A stretch of 64,000 bases of DNA, from NCBI GenBank assembly GCA_025200525.1, contig CM045770.1, positions 131,840,200 to 131,904,199 of the forward strand. The letters run 5' to 3'. This DNA comes from Camellia lanceoleosa (Eukaryota; Streptophyta; Magnoliopsida; Ericales; Theaceae). Position 1 is the first letter of the stretch, and every line of letters starts with the position of its first letter. Made by a program: the position numbers and the translations under genes. Shown here one piece after another: positions 10,961-22,191 of this stretch. Below the pieces are notes generated by a model. The model was not told the origin of the DNA. It saw nothing but the letters and a program-made list of their open reading frames with translations, and made no database searches.

Positions 10961-11547
10961 CCTCAAGTGTTTTGCACGTCTCCGATTAGGGCAAACACTC
11001 TACCTGCCTCATAGGCTCTTTCCCAGAGCTCGGGGTTAGGCTTTGGTGCTACATTTGATGCTATCAAGACTCTGTGCCTTTACTACTAGCTAGTGGAGTG
11101 AAGGGCGATCTTTAATCTCAGGGCCCACTTTGCCACATCTCAAACAAGCTCAACTGGTAGCAAACCCTTTGTGCTTGTTGCCACATATGGGACAGGTGGA
11201 GTAAATCCACTCCCTTTGGTCAGCTAGTAGTCGACCCGTGATTCTCGCTTTCTTGTTTCCGGGTTATGCTTACCTTTCTTAAACTTAAAACCCCGTCTTT
11301 TCCTTGCCACTCACTTGTCGGTGTTTGATTGTTTCACCGCCGCAATGTTTGTCTCGGCCATCAATGCCCTGGCCGAGAACACCTACATAAGTTGGCATTT
11401 TCAAAACATTTATTCGGTCTGGATAGCAACACTAAGGCCGCCTTCAAACCTCTGGCCTTCTTATAATCCAGATCCACCATGTGTGGGGCATACCTAGCAA
11501 GTTCAAGAATTGCTTTTCATACTAAGCAATGATGTTTTGCCTCTGTC
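10961..11547 (-). pseudogene. Element A gag C-terminus with zinc knuckle
   Basis: No long frame survives, but on the minus strand near 11130-11210 the phrase CPICGNKHKGF and, after a break, CLRCG can be read. These correspond to the Cys-rich nucleocapsid knuckle of chromoviral Gag (CPxCGKxHxGxC ... CFxCGxxGH). The order Gag core, knuckle, protease fits. Stops and shifts fill the rest, including the region around 11290-11540 that would link to the Gag core. Confidence 0.7.
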
Positions 11548-12036
11548 TCATTGTTCAAACTCACCACTTTTATGTCCCTCGATGCCTTCGGGAAAATACT
11601 TTTCAAAGAAGGACTCTTGAATCGAGCCCAAGTCACAATAGTATTTGCATCGGGTCAACATCCACCATCTTCGCTTCTTCCTCGAAGGGTGAAGGTTGCT
11701 AACAAAACTTTGTTTGCTTGAGAGCACCTGAAAAACCTCAAACAACTTTTCGGTCTCAAGAACCCAAGCTTCAGCCTTTAACGGTTCTAAGCCTCCTTGA
11801 AAGGACGGCGGTTTCATTTTGCTGAATTTCTGAGTCAGTGCAATAATGTCCACCTCATTAGCATTCACATTCTGTACATTTGGTGCATTCTGTTCCGGTT
11901 GCACCGGAGGAGGAGGTGGTGGGGGCTGTTGGTTCGGTTGTTGTTCTAGTCTTTCAATTATCAGTCCCATCATTTGTTCAAGTCTGGCCATTCTGGCCTC
12001 AGAGGATGATGCTTCAGTTTCATTTGCATTATCCAT
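11548..12036 (-). pseudogene. Element A gag, N-terminal part
   Basis: A 162-codon frame starts MDNANETEASSSEARMARLEQ about 190 bases after the primer site, a normal position for a Gag start. Residues 15-35 look like a short coiled coil; a proline run (about residues 38-48) follows; then KFSKMKPPSFQGG and EPLKAEAWVLETEKLFEVF, the conserved opening of the retrotransposon Gag domain in Tekay-like elements. The downstream part is out of frame (SSKQSFVSN...), so the capsid domain is truncated. Gag would form the cytoplasmic particle in which reverse transcription happens. Confidence 0.9.
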
Positions 12037-12224
12037 TCACTATAGCAGTTATACCAGTTATCATTATAAACAGTTGTACAATTACACAGTTTAACACTTT
12101 AACATATAATCAGTCAGTCATAAGCACACACTTTTCAAATTCATGAGATGCCCTATTTGCTTTTCTAGGACACCCTATAGCTCGTTTGGACACGTGTGTG
12201 CGGTATAACTCGTGGTTAAGTATC

Positions 12225-12236
12225 GCTCTGATACCA
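12225..12236 (-). promoter_or_regulatory. Primer binding site of element A (tRNA-iMet)
   Basis: Minus strand TGGTATCAGAGC, three bases after the 5' LTR end (...CGTGACA). It is the standard initiator-methionine tRNA primer site of plant chromoviruses and copia elements. Confidence 0.95.
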
Positions 12237-12239
12237 CTC

Positions 12240-14607
12240 TGTCACGACCCAAACCCGACCCTATGGGTTTAGCACCGTAACTGGCCAGTAATCCGAGATT
12301 ACCAAAGGCCTGCCAATCAGTAATACAGTAAATACAGAGTTCAGGGCCTGGCGGAAGCCAAAATAGTAAAAACTAGTGTCCATAGAGCTGTGTTAATCTG
12401 TATGCCAAAAACATTTTTCATACATTTATGCATTCAAACCAGTACAGTATACACAATCATTACAGACATTCAAGACGGACTCAATCCTCGATAGCGGTGC
12501 AAGAAACAAGTCTATACAAAAAGTACAATACAAGACAAAACAAGAGAGGAGACTAGTGGGGACACAAAACACCCCAAGCCATGGCATGGCGTCTCGAACC
12601 TCGCAAAGGAGGCACAAAGGTGGCCGACAAAATCGGGGACCAATCCCACGCCCTAGCTTCTGCGGCCGAAAGCACCTACATATATATATAACAAAGGAGC
12701 TAAAGCCCGTGAATAACATACATGTAAAGAGGTTATGAATGAATGTCCTTGCGAAGAATGAAATCAATTCATTATACAAGATTTCAATCTTTCAAGATTT
12801 CACCAATCAAGATTTCAATCAATCAGTCATATGTGGTACATCCATTAGCCTATAAACAAGAGGTCCAAAGGACCGGCCTTACTGAACCCAACAATAATGA
12901 TGGCCATCAATCAAGATGGTTCCACAAGGAAACCGACAGAGCTCAGAATAACAATGAGGTGCTAAGGATGCCACAATACGTCAGAAATAGGACATACATT
13001 CATTCAAGAATAATATCGATTCAAGAAATGTGCAAACAAGATTCAAAAGAAAAACCATTTGAACATATCTTTACACAACTGTTACTCACAAAGGTTGGGC
13101 TATCAAGAGCTAGAGCGTCCCGAGAGTCAACCCTAAACAAATAATCAAATAGAACACACACTAAGTTTACAGTTGGAAAGGATGATAATTAAATCCCTAA
13201 ATTCCTCGGTGTGGTTCTATGTCTACATCCTCCTTAAGATGCTTTAAACTAGGCCTAAGAATGCCTAGGATGCGATGAGGATGCAAAAATGCACTAAGGA
13301 AGCAATTTCAGAATTTTTAGGTGAGCAGGCCTCCGCCGGCGCGAGTTTCCTTTCGAGCGGACAAGCACCTAAAGGCCCACGCCGGCGTACATTCCGACGC
13401 TCGAGCGGACTGATGAAAGGTGCAAAAATGCTGGATGCTCGATTTTCCCGCCGAAGGCAAAATCCGCCGAGCGATCAGAAACAATGCGAAAAATCTGGAG
13501 CATGCATTCCCTTCGGCCGAAGCACTTCGGCCGAAGGACGTCCCAAAATCTGCAAAATCCAGATTCGACCTCAGAGTTTCAAACCAAGTTTTGATGCTCC
13601 AAATTCGATCCTCTTGGGCCCATTTTCTGGAAAACTCTTTCAAACACATAGAATAACAAGTTTTAAAACTCAATTTAAGAAATCAAGGCCCAAGGGTGTT
13701 TCAATTAAACTCAATTTCAAACCATTTTCAAGAACACTTTCAAAACATGACATGCATGATCTTTAAACCAATTTTAAGCTTCCAATCATGCTCAAATGAG
13801 CTCCAATCTTTGAAAACAATGAGGAAACATGAACTATGATAACAATATGGACATGCATGTGACAATTCTCCAAGAAATCAATTCAAAATGCCTCGATATA
13901 AACATGCATGTAACATTAGAGCTCCAATTCACCATTTATGAGCAAAATCATGACTTAACTCTATGATGATGCATGAATCATGCACAACTTAGCTCAAGGA
14001 CAACAAGAAGACAATAATTTCCTTACCTAAAGTGTTGATTCCTTGCCTAGAAGCTCAATTCATGCACATACACTTCAATCTCTTACAAGTCTCCTAGCAA
14101 TTCACCAAAAATGAACTCAACTCTCTCCCTCTCTCAACTATGGTCGGTTATGGAGCCAAGAAAGGGCTGATCAAATGTTTTGATTAAGTGTAAAATAGGC
14201 TCAGTATGTCTAGGATAGTGGCCACTAGGAGTGGTAAAAGTGTAATTAAGCCTAACTTTCAATTAATCAATATTTAATCTAATTTAATCATTCCTAATCA
14301 ATTTTCAGATAAAAATATCATTAAATCACAAATATTATGCTGATTATAAAACATTAAACGGTTTCTAAATCGGCCGCCAATAAGGCCTTCAATTAGCAGT
14401 TTAAACATAAAATGCAAACAGATAATCATACACTCAAACAGATGCAACACGCAATTCAATAGACAAACTCATTCAGTTTCAGTTTCAGTTTCATTCAGTT
14501 TGTTCAGTGGTTCATCCAGTTCACTTATCAGTCTTTATCGGTTCAGTTTAGCATTAATCAGTATATAATTCGGTGGTTTAACGGTAATCAGTGCGAGGGT
14601 TGTTACA
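12240..14607 (-). repeat. Element A 5' LTR
   Basis: 2,368 bp from TGTCACGACC to GGGTTGTTACA, paired with 5213-7585. The first 900 bp are rich in CAAG where the other copy has CAGT. A palindrome block spans about 13335-13540. CT-rich leader sequence (CTCTCTCCCTCTCTC) lies at about 14121-14136. Confidence 0.95.
13511..13536. repeat. Paired 12-bp palindromes CTTCGGCCGAAG
   Basis: Two perfect palindromes CTTCGGCCGAAG at 13511-13522 and 13525-13536. They occupy the place held by CCGCTCGAGCGG pairs in the partner LTR, while the flanking CATTCC and GACGTCC are kept. Confidence 0.95.
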
Positions 14608-17074
14608 GATTTATTATGCTAGCATTACTATGTGATGTGCACACACATAAGTATAGACTAATTTGTAAGATTTGGAACATTTGATCTTATGTTTGTTTTG
14701 AAAAATTGTTTTGAATACGTATCACTTGAAAAAGTGATCGCATAATAAACATTACTCAAATTATTCCAATTCAAGCAATAAGCCTTCATCCATAGGCATT
14801 CAAGCAGTTATAGCAATTAAGCACTTAGCCTTATAGCAAGCATGCTAGATATGGCAACAATCACACACGTGCGATATGCTAAAGCGAGTAAGGGTTCACT
14901 TAATACTCTAAGCCAAAAGAGAAAGATGAGTTAGAAAAATGCATGATTCCTAACTATGCAATATGACTAATGCAACGCATGCAATATGCAACTAAAATAG
15001 GCTCGGCTACTAATATGGCATATGAAGCAATTTTGATAACATGCGGTCTAAGCATATATTCAAAGAAGTATTAAACTAACAATGCAAGTTAGAATGATGC
15101 GCTGAGTCTCGGTGCATGCAATACAAATAGATGCAAACATGAAGTACGCAAAATGAAACATGATGTCCCTAAACTAACCATCATAAGCTAGTAAATAAAA
15201 AGGAGAAAGACATGGGGTTGGAAGACATGCACATTATTACATTGCGCTCTCACGAAGGAGAGTCTGAATGAACTAACAAGCTAACTAATTAAAGCTAAGT
15301 TAATTATTACAAAACAAATGAAATTAGCTAAACTACTTAACTAATTATTAAAACACTTGAATTAACTATTCTAGCTAACTAAAATAATTACAAGACGAAA
15401 TCAAATAACTAGTCAACTAACTAATTAATTGCAACACTTTACAAAATTAACTAGCTACAACTAATTAATTATAACAAACATCTAAGCTAAATATTTAAAC
15501 TAAATAAGCTCGATATGCGAGGAATGCTCATGCACGTGCTCGGTTTCCACTCGAAAAGCCACTGTTTTGCTTCCAGAATGCTTCTGTTGCACAATAGAAC
15601 ACTAACACCTTTGTCTACTTCCAAAATATCTCTACTTTGCCCAAAGAACACACTGCGAAATTTTGCATCAGTGGCCGGGCGGCCAGGAGTGAGGGCCTGT
15701 CGGCCACCAGTGATTGCCAGCCGGCCATCAAAGGTGGCCTGCTGGCCACTGTTACCCAGTTTATCTTGGTGCAACAGAGAATAAACAGAGCATGCATAGG
15801 GTGTTCTCAAGGATTGTCTGCACAACTCACCTCTCCTTTTCATGAACAAATTAAAGGAGTAGTAAACTTGGTCCACAAACCATCAATTCAAGTAATTTCA
15901 TTGCATGATGGCTCATGAACAAAAGTGTGCAAGTTCAATAAATGCAACAAAACAAGACTCTAACCTCCTCCCTTTCATGGTTGACCAAGAGAAGTGGTGA
16001 CCTTGGAAACTTGAATCATTTCATCATTAATGAGTATGAAATGCCTCAAGTTTCCATGTGTTCAATTAACGTTCGATTGAACACAACACTTTTTTATTAT
16101 CTTGCACCATTTTAGCCTCAATTTTAATTACTTCATTTTAATTACCATCCATCATTTAATTCATTGAGTCTAAAGGTGAATTTAAGTCCTCTAAATGGAA
16201 AAAGGACTCAAACCAAAAATTGTTTTAGGCATGAAAGAGACATCATACTGTTGGTAATGAACCCCAAAGGGATTAAACCATTGAGCATGACATCTCAATC
16301 TCATGCTTTAGACAAACAAGTAGTGTGAACCACTTTTAAAGTAAAACAAAAGTCAAGAAATGAGGGAGGTTGCAGAGATGATTAGGAGTGATCACAAGCA
16401 TGGAAAGCCATAAATAAATGCAATCAACTCAAATAAGATGGTGTCTAAGTCCTAAAATACCAAACTCATGAGGACAATTACACTACAAGCATGTAATACA
16501 AAGCTCAAATGCAACTATCAACCAAAAAAAGTCCTAAAACAGTCTAAAAATAGTTCTAAAACATGTTGGAATTGAGCTAAAAATGGCTAGATTAATATGC
16601 TAAAATATGGAGCATGCTAGACTAGAAAGCAAAACACAAGGAGGAGAGGCTAACCCCTCCAATTTTGGCCTTCAAACCATGATTTTAGCCACTAAAATAA
16701 CTCTGAAAATCAGTGTTAAGAAGCTCAAAAAGAGTTGACAACAAAGTGGGAAACAAAAGGGCAAAGGCCTTAGAAGCAAGGTGTAAAGAAGGGCTATTAA
16801 CCCCTCTACCTTTAATGGCCTTAAACCACAAGTTTCAGCCCAAAATATACAATTTAAACAGTCCAAAACACAATAGAAAAGATGGAAAACAAGTGGTGTA
16901 AAGATGGTACAAAGGCAAGATAATGTATACCTCTTAAAGATGAATGAACCCTTAAGTCATAAACTACTAATTTCACACTCTCAAGTGTCTTGAGAGCTCA
17001 AAATCAAGCTCAAACCACTTCAGCAAGAAGCTCTCTAGGTTTGGTTTTGAGTGTTTAGGCAAAGGCTATGCAAG

Positions 17075-17078
<4 letters not shown>

Positions 17079-17112
<34 letters not shown>
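17079..17112. repeat. (GA)n microsatellite in LTR leader
   Basis: About 17 AG units, just downstream of the minus-strand TATA box; the equivalent place in the forward LTR (about 22648-22676) has a CT run. Confidence 0.95.
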
Positions 17113-17116
<4 letters not shown>

Positions 17117-17180
17117 TTTTCCAAAATTATTTCCTCACTCCTCAATGTTTCTAACCTTGAATGCAAGAAAAGAGATCCTC

Positions 17181-17188
17181 TATATATA
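17181..17188 (-). promoter_or_regulatory. TATA box of LTR E
   Basis: TATATATA in the same context (CTATATATAG...GAGGA) as the forward LTR TATA at 22588-22595. Confidence 0.6.
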
Positions 17189-17260
17189 GAAAAATAGTCC
17201 CTTAGTCGAAAATATCTATATAGGGACAGCGGGAGCATTTAGAGGACAGTTGGCAAAAAT

Positions 17261-17439
17261 ATCTGGGATGGTTATTATTCATTGCATTCATTGAATTTTG
17301 TCCAAATTGTGGCCGAAATCATCAAGCAAACAAATTGCTCATTGATGGTTTTGGAAACGATTCCAACCTTCTCTTGAGGCTTTCCCACGACAGAGAAGTG
17401 TGAGAGGGACAAATAGAGTTCAAAATAACTATGTCTGCA
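17261..17439. other. Junction between inverted LTR copies
   Basis: Sequence between the last part recognisable as reverse LTR E and the first part recognisable as forward LTR F. I cannot assign it to either. No terminal TGTAGACACC or target duplication is visible. Confidence 0.4.
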
Positions 17440-18940
17440 CTGTTTTCACTTCATAGCACAAAATAGGATTTTGCATGAAATTAAGGCATGACCGGCCCTT
17501 TTTGGACGCGGCCGGGCCTCATTGTGGCACGGCCGTCCACCAATGTTTAGTCAGCAGTGCGTTTTGCAAAAAACAGAGGGCAATGGCTGAAGATGAAACA
17601 GAGCAGGCCTAAGCAGACAGAGCAGTTCTTGGACACTATGCATGCAACCCTTGTATATCTTTACTTACATCCGTGTTGTAAATTAATGCTCCTAATATTA
17701 TTGTAGTTAATTATTATTGTTACAATTAGTCTTGTTATAATTATTATTTGTAATTGTCATAGCTAATTAACTTAGATAGCTAGTTTATTTCTCATTATTA
17801 TCCTTGTTGTAATAAAATAGCTAGCTAGTTGATTCTTTCATTCGTTCATTTGGTTTTGTAATAGTTAGTTTAATTCAGACTCTCAGACTTTGATTTGCAC
17901 CCTCTTGTACGAGCGCAAACATGTAATAAGTTGTATGTCTTCCAATCCCACATCTTTTTCCCTTTTACTTATTTGCTTACGATGGTTAGTATAGAACATC
18001 ATTTTTCAAATTAGCATTCTTATACTTTGCATCCATTGCCTTACATGCATCCAAGGTTCAACTCATCATACTAACCCAATATCAATGTTTAAATTCATTG
18101 CTTGAATACATGCTTTATCGTGTGTCTTAAATGGAATCATATGCCATGCTCATAGCCGAGCCTATAAATTACATAATGTGTGTGTTGCATTTAGTCATGT
18201 TGCATTAGTTAGGAGCATGCATATTTTCTAATTATTTTTCTTTGTTTTGGCTCGGAGTAGTAGATGAGCAATTTTGATTTTTAACATCTTGCATCAAATG
18301 TTTGTGTTGCCATGCCAAGCATATTTCCATAAGGCTAATTGCTTAAATGATATACCTATTTGAATGCCAGCGGATGAAGGCTAATTGCTTAAATTGGGAC
18401 AAATTGATTAATGTACAAATTCACTTTTACAAAGTGACAAGTATCAAAAACAATTTTCAAACAAACATGAAATCAAAGCATTTCAACTTTTTGCAAAGTT
18501 AGTCTATACTTGTATGAGTCACATAGTAAAAATAACTAATAATCGGAATAAGAGCATATAATGTAAATAAGAATCACATCATGATTAGTAGAAGCCGATC
18601 TTTGATCGGGTGAGTGAGGTGCTCAATTCATGACCTTCCCTTTTCGTACTTAAGTTCTCGAACCGAGACACTTTGGTGATGACAGACTAATGGCTTTTGG
18701 CATAAGTCTTAGGTTTCCTAAATTTTTAAAAAATATTTAGGTGGCAACTCTGAAATCTGGCAAAGCAGTCAATTTTTGGCATTTGATTCAAACATCAATT
18801 TTCCAAAAGAATTGCCGAATTTGGACTCTTTTTGTGTTTTCACTATTTCACATTGTACTTTCTGAAATCAGATTCAGAACCACGGGAGTCCGAACTGTGA
18901 GGCTAGTCGTATCCGAAAGGAGCACGAAAAGTAAGCTACA
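17440..18940 (+). repeat. Element F 5' LTR, 3' portion only
   Basis: It aligns with the second half of the 3' LTR (about 24000-25522): the AATTAGCTAGC-type repeats, GTATGTCTT...CCCTTTTACTT, the GGATGAAGGCTAATTGCTT phrase, GATCTTTGATCGG, and the terminal GGAGCACGAAAAGT...GCTACA. The first 1.8 kb or so is missing, so this copy lacks its own promoter region. A GGCC-rich variable block lies at 17494-17545. Confidence 0.75.
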
Positions 18941-19631
18941 ATAGGATGCTCACCCGAATGCAAGATTGCGTGAAACCGCTTGATTGCAATAGTGAAACCT
19001 AGTTCATGACAAAAACTAGGACAGGGTAACCCTCCCCTCTTATAGGAGTGTTTTGGCTCTCTCTTAATCGGTATGTGCTTTACAGTGAAACTGTGCAGGA
19101 ATGAGCATATAAGTGGTACAGTTGGTATCTATTTTGAGGAGAATTTAGTATGGAGTACAGTCCTACAGCTTTGATTATGTTTGTATACATCTTAGCTGAG
19201 GTGCTGTGCAGTTTCTGATTGCTGCTCTTTTGCTTTATTTCTTTTGCTAGGTAGTTTAAAACCATAACTTCAGAAAGTTCGGTTATCTCCCAAGTACTCT
19301 GGATGGGAGTCGGAAGACTTTGCAAGGTCGGGGATCTTGTTCAGGGATAACTCGTGTTTACCTCACTACCACCAGTTACAAGGTGAAGAAGGATTAGACA
19401 GCATTCACCAGTCTAGTTCCTACAGCAGTCACCCCTCAGCTCATATATGTCTAGTCCGGTTTGGGAACAGTCATTTACTTCCAACTTAGCACAAGACCAA
19501 TCACCTATTCCAATGGCACTGTATCCCCCAGCCAGAATGGAGGGACTGACACATCATCTGCAATAGACAGTCGAGACACTACAGCATGATACGGTCCGTT
19601 AAGCCAAGGTTATAACCAGGCTACAACAACA
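18941..19631 (+). other. Element F leader between 5' LTR and gag
   Basis: About 690 bp without a convincing frame. It begins ATAGGATGCTCACCC; I cannot match this to a tRNA primer site with confidence. Leaders of this length are usual in Tat-type elements. Confidence 0.5.
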
Positions 19632-20999
19632 GTGGCTTTTGCGTCACATGTACCAACCACAGCTATCCTTGCACCCGGTGCCATTGCTAATACTGCCAAT
19701 GTTCAAGAAAACCAAGGCAATCCAACAGAGCCAATCCTAGTTCAAGCTTCCAAAACACCAATTTATCAGACCGAGGCACCGTTCGAATTCGAAGTCGATC
19801 CAACTGTGCTCAAAGTGAACAAATTAGAGAAGCTATTCAAGAGAGCACAAGGGGTTAACTCCATCCTGGACATAGAGGATGGATACACTGATTTTGCAGT
19901 TACATTGCCGGATTGGTTTAAGATGCCGCATATTAATCGATTCGACGGCTCCGAGGATCCAATGGTCCACTTGCGATTATTTTCTGATATCTTGCAGCCG
20001 ATAGGCTTAAATAGACCATTGAAGCTGTCTCTCTTTGGCCGCACCATGTCGGGTATAGCGGCTATTTGGTATGCTAAGTTGGAAGATTCTGTCAAACAGA
20101 ATTGAGAGGAGATAGCTGAGGCATTTATTGCTCAATACTCTTACAATACTCAAATTGAGGTCACAACTCGTGATCTCGAAACAACATGCCAAGAGCCGAA
20201 GGAGGGTTTCTCGGAGTTTGTGACAAGATGGAGGGCCAAAGTCTCGATGATGACAATGAGGCCTTCCGAGAAGGACCAAATCAAAATGGTCGTCCAGAAT
20301 CTGCATGGCAAGCTATCGTAGAAAATGATTGTGCTCCCATTATTTACATTTACCAAACTTCATGAAATGGGAGTGCAAATCGAAGATTCCATGAAGCAGG
20401 GGCTTATTACAAATGAGAAGAAGCCTTCAAAAAGGCCGTTTGTTCGCAGTTCCAATGCTTCCAGTGGTAGTACAGTTGCGAGGCCTTTGGATGTAAGTGT
20501 TGTCACCACAACAAAAATCATTAATCCCTTCACCAACACAAGCTCACAAACATTGTCCAACTCCATCCGACCTCAGAGGACTTTTAACCAACTATACATG
20601 ACTCTGTCTTAAGCCATCAAGGTGCTGGTCAAGAAAGGACACCTAAAGCTCTTAAAACCTTGCCCACTTCCTGATCCTCTTCCACCCAAACACAACCCCG
20701 CAAAATACTATGCTTTTCACCAACAACATGGTCATGACACTGACCAGTGCTTTCGATTATGTTATGAGATTCAGGATCTCATTGACAACAATGTGGTCGC
20801 TCCACTTCAGAAACCGAACATAACCACAAATCCACTCCCAGTCCATAATCAAGTCCCTCCACCTTGAAATCTTAACCTGATCCATGCACTGGCTACCTCT
20901 TATGACCCCAGCGTATACATTACCCCGTTTCATCTTCCAAAATTGGCGCTGTTCATTCCTGCAACAGCGGAAACTAGAGTCCAAATGGTTGAGGCCTAG
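19632..20999 (+). pseudogene. Element F gag
   Basis: One reading frame can be followed for about 455 codons with no frameshift but with stops at 20103, 20319, 20610, 20865 and 20997. Residues about 75-160 (KVNKLEKLFKRAQG, DWFKMPHINRFDGSEDP, HLRLFSDIL) form the opening of the Gag capsid domain. RDLETTCQ and FSEFVTRWRAK continue it after the first stop. Near 20690-20790 FHQQHGHDTDQCFRL is a C-x-F-H-x-x-x-G-H-D-T-x-x-C zinc-binding module of the Tat/Ogre type, followed by EIQDLIDN. Expected role: particle formation and RNA packaging. The stops, all compatible with C-to-T or G-to-A changes, make it a pseudogene. Confidence 0.85.
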
Positions 21000-22191
21000 A
21001 ACGCAAAGGTTTGTGATTTCTGAGACTAAAGTCTGGTAAGGGTGTATCCTCAGCTTAAAATCTGTATAGCAGCCCCATAGGTTGATGTAGCTTGTATACG
21101 CCTCAATTCTGGATACTGAACCAACCTAGTCTGTCACCCTATTGGAGAATAGGAAAAGTTGCAAACATACTCAGAGAGAAAAGTAGTATCTGTGGTTTGG
21201 AAGCGTAACCAAGACAAAGAGGAAGATCCCTAGCAGCATGAGGTGAGTTATCACCAATTGTCCCTGTAAAGGTACTTTCACTTCCCAGCTAACTATCTAT
21301 TACATTGCATATAGCATCTACCCTATGTATCTACTACATTATCCATCCCATCAATTACATCATATCATTTTCTCACCTACATCCTTTCTGTGTTAAGCTT
21401 AGTTTGGCATATGCCCATACTTTTTCCTCATTGAAACATGTTTCTGTTATGTGTAAGTACCCATGCTACGTTGAGGCCAGTATTGAGGGTATCAACACCT
21501 TTTCTGTGTTAGACGTAGTCTCTTTTGTGCCCATACCTTTTCTAGGTAAAATGTGGTTCAGCCTACACCCCTTATTCACTTCATCCATTGCATCCATTGC
21601 ATTGTATTTTGTCTTGTTGCATTTAGCATTTAGGATTTAGGATCATTATCTTTCCCCAACAGATCATTTTTCACTTATATTATACCACCCAATTATTGTA
21701 CTCTTTCTCTTTCTACGAAAAATATAGTTATGCATGTGCCTGCACCCCTTTCACGTTGAAACATGGTTCTGCTATGTGTAAGCATCCATGCTGCGCTAAG
21801 GCCAGTATTGAGGATATAGGCACTTAGCCTGTATGAAGCATCATTTAGTTGTGCCCACTTCTTTTCTATATAAAACGTAGTTTGATTTATATCTCTATCC
21901 TTTTATGATATTTGTGTGGTAAGCACTATTTGTGGTTTGATTATATTATTGCATTGCACTGCATATCATTTGTATTATTGCATTGCACTGTGTATTATTT
22001 GTATTCTGCCCTGAATTACGCTAGTTTGATTCCTTACAAAGGGATACATAGGCAGCTTACAAGTGCAACCATTTAATTTATGTCTTGATTGTTTGTCCAA
22101 GTCTTACGGCCTTGTCAAAATGGGTTGTCTTCGGGCTTTGACATTCACTCACGTCATTTCATAATTTTGAGTTCTATTAAAGAGGGGTAAC
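21000..22191 (+). other. Element F region between gag and 3' LTR
   Basis: 1.2 kb with no pol domain on either strand. It contains a diverged direct repeat: 21410-21500 and 21755-21835 share GTTGAAACATG, ATGTGTAAG, CCATGCT and GGCCAGTATTGAGG. Short TGCATTGCACTG repeats lie at 21945-22005. The last bases, AAAGAGGGGTAAC, form the polypurine tract. Confidence 0.7.
22181..22191 (+). promoter_or_regulatory. Polypurine tract of element F
   Basis: AGAGGGGTAAC directly before the LTR start TATAGACACCCC (family form TGTAGACACCCC with G changed to A). Confidence 0.7.

Larger units (their letters stand above)
5213..14607 (-). mobile_element. Element A: full-length Ty3 chromovirus (Tekay/Del-like)
   Basis: A 9.4-kb LTR retrotransposon on the minus strand with two LTRs of about 2.37 kb, both with TG...CA-type termini, a GATTT target duplication, a tRNA-iMet primer site (12225-12236) and a purine-rich tract next to the 3' LTR. 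In minus-strand order the domains are Gag, zinc knuckle, protease, reverse transcriptase, RNase H, integrase and a C-terminal chromodomain. This order (RT before integrase) and the chromodomain define a Ty3 chromovirus; long LTRs ending in GGGTCGTGACA suggest the Tekay/Del lineage. Stops, frameshifts and a damaged protease site make it non-autonomous. It sits inside the reverse LTR E and carries two 'palindrome word' blocks treated in the findings. Confidence 0.95.
14608..17260 (-). mobile_element. Reverse Tat-type LTR 'E', remaining part
   Basis: It continues the LTR interrupted at 5212 (the first five bases are the GATTT duplication). Minus-strand colinearity with 22590-25140 is clear: the GGATGAAGGC, AATTGGAATAA, TTGATTGATTAA-type tracts, a variable GGCC cluster (15676-15756), CCTTGAG...ATTTCATAC, and the TATA/GA segment all occur in the same order. 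A TATA box on the minus strand is at 17181-17188 and a (GA)n tract at 17079-17112. The LTR start (TGTAGACACC) is not found; similarity fades near 17260. No coding sequence is expected or seen. Confidence 0.8.

Noticed and set aside
17261..17439. Target-site duplication for reverse LTR E (CTAGT next to 4803)
   Set aside because: No matching CTAGT directly follows a recognisable LTR start; the nearest occurrences (about 17785 and 17825) lie inside the forward LTR.
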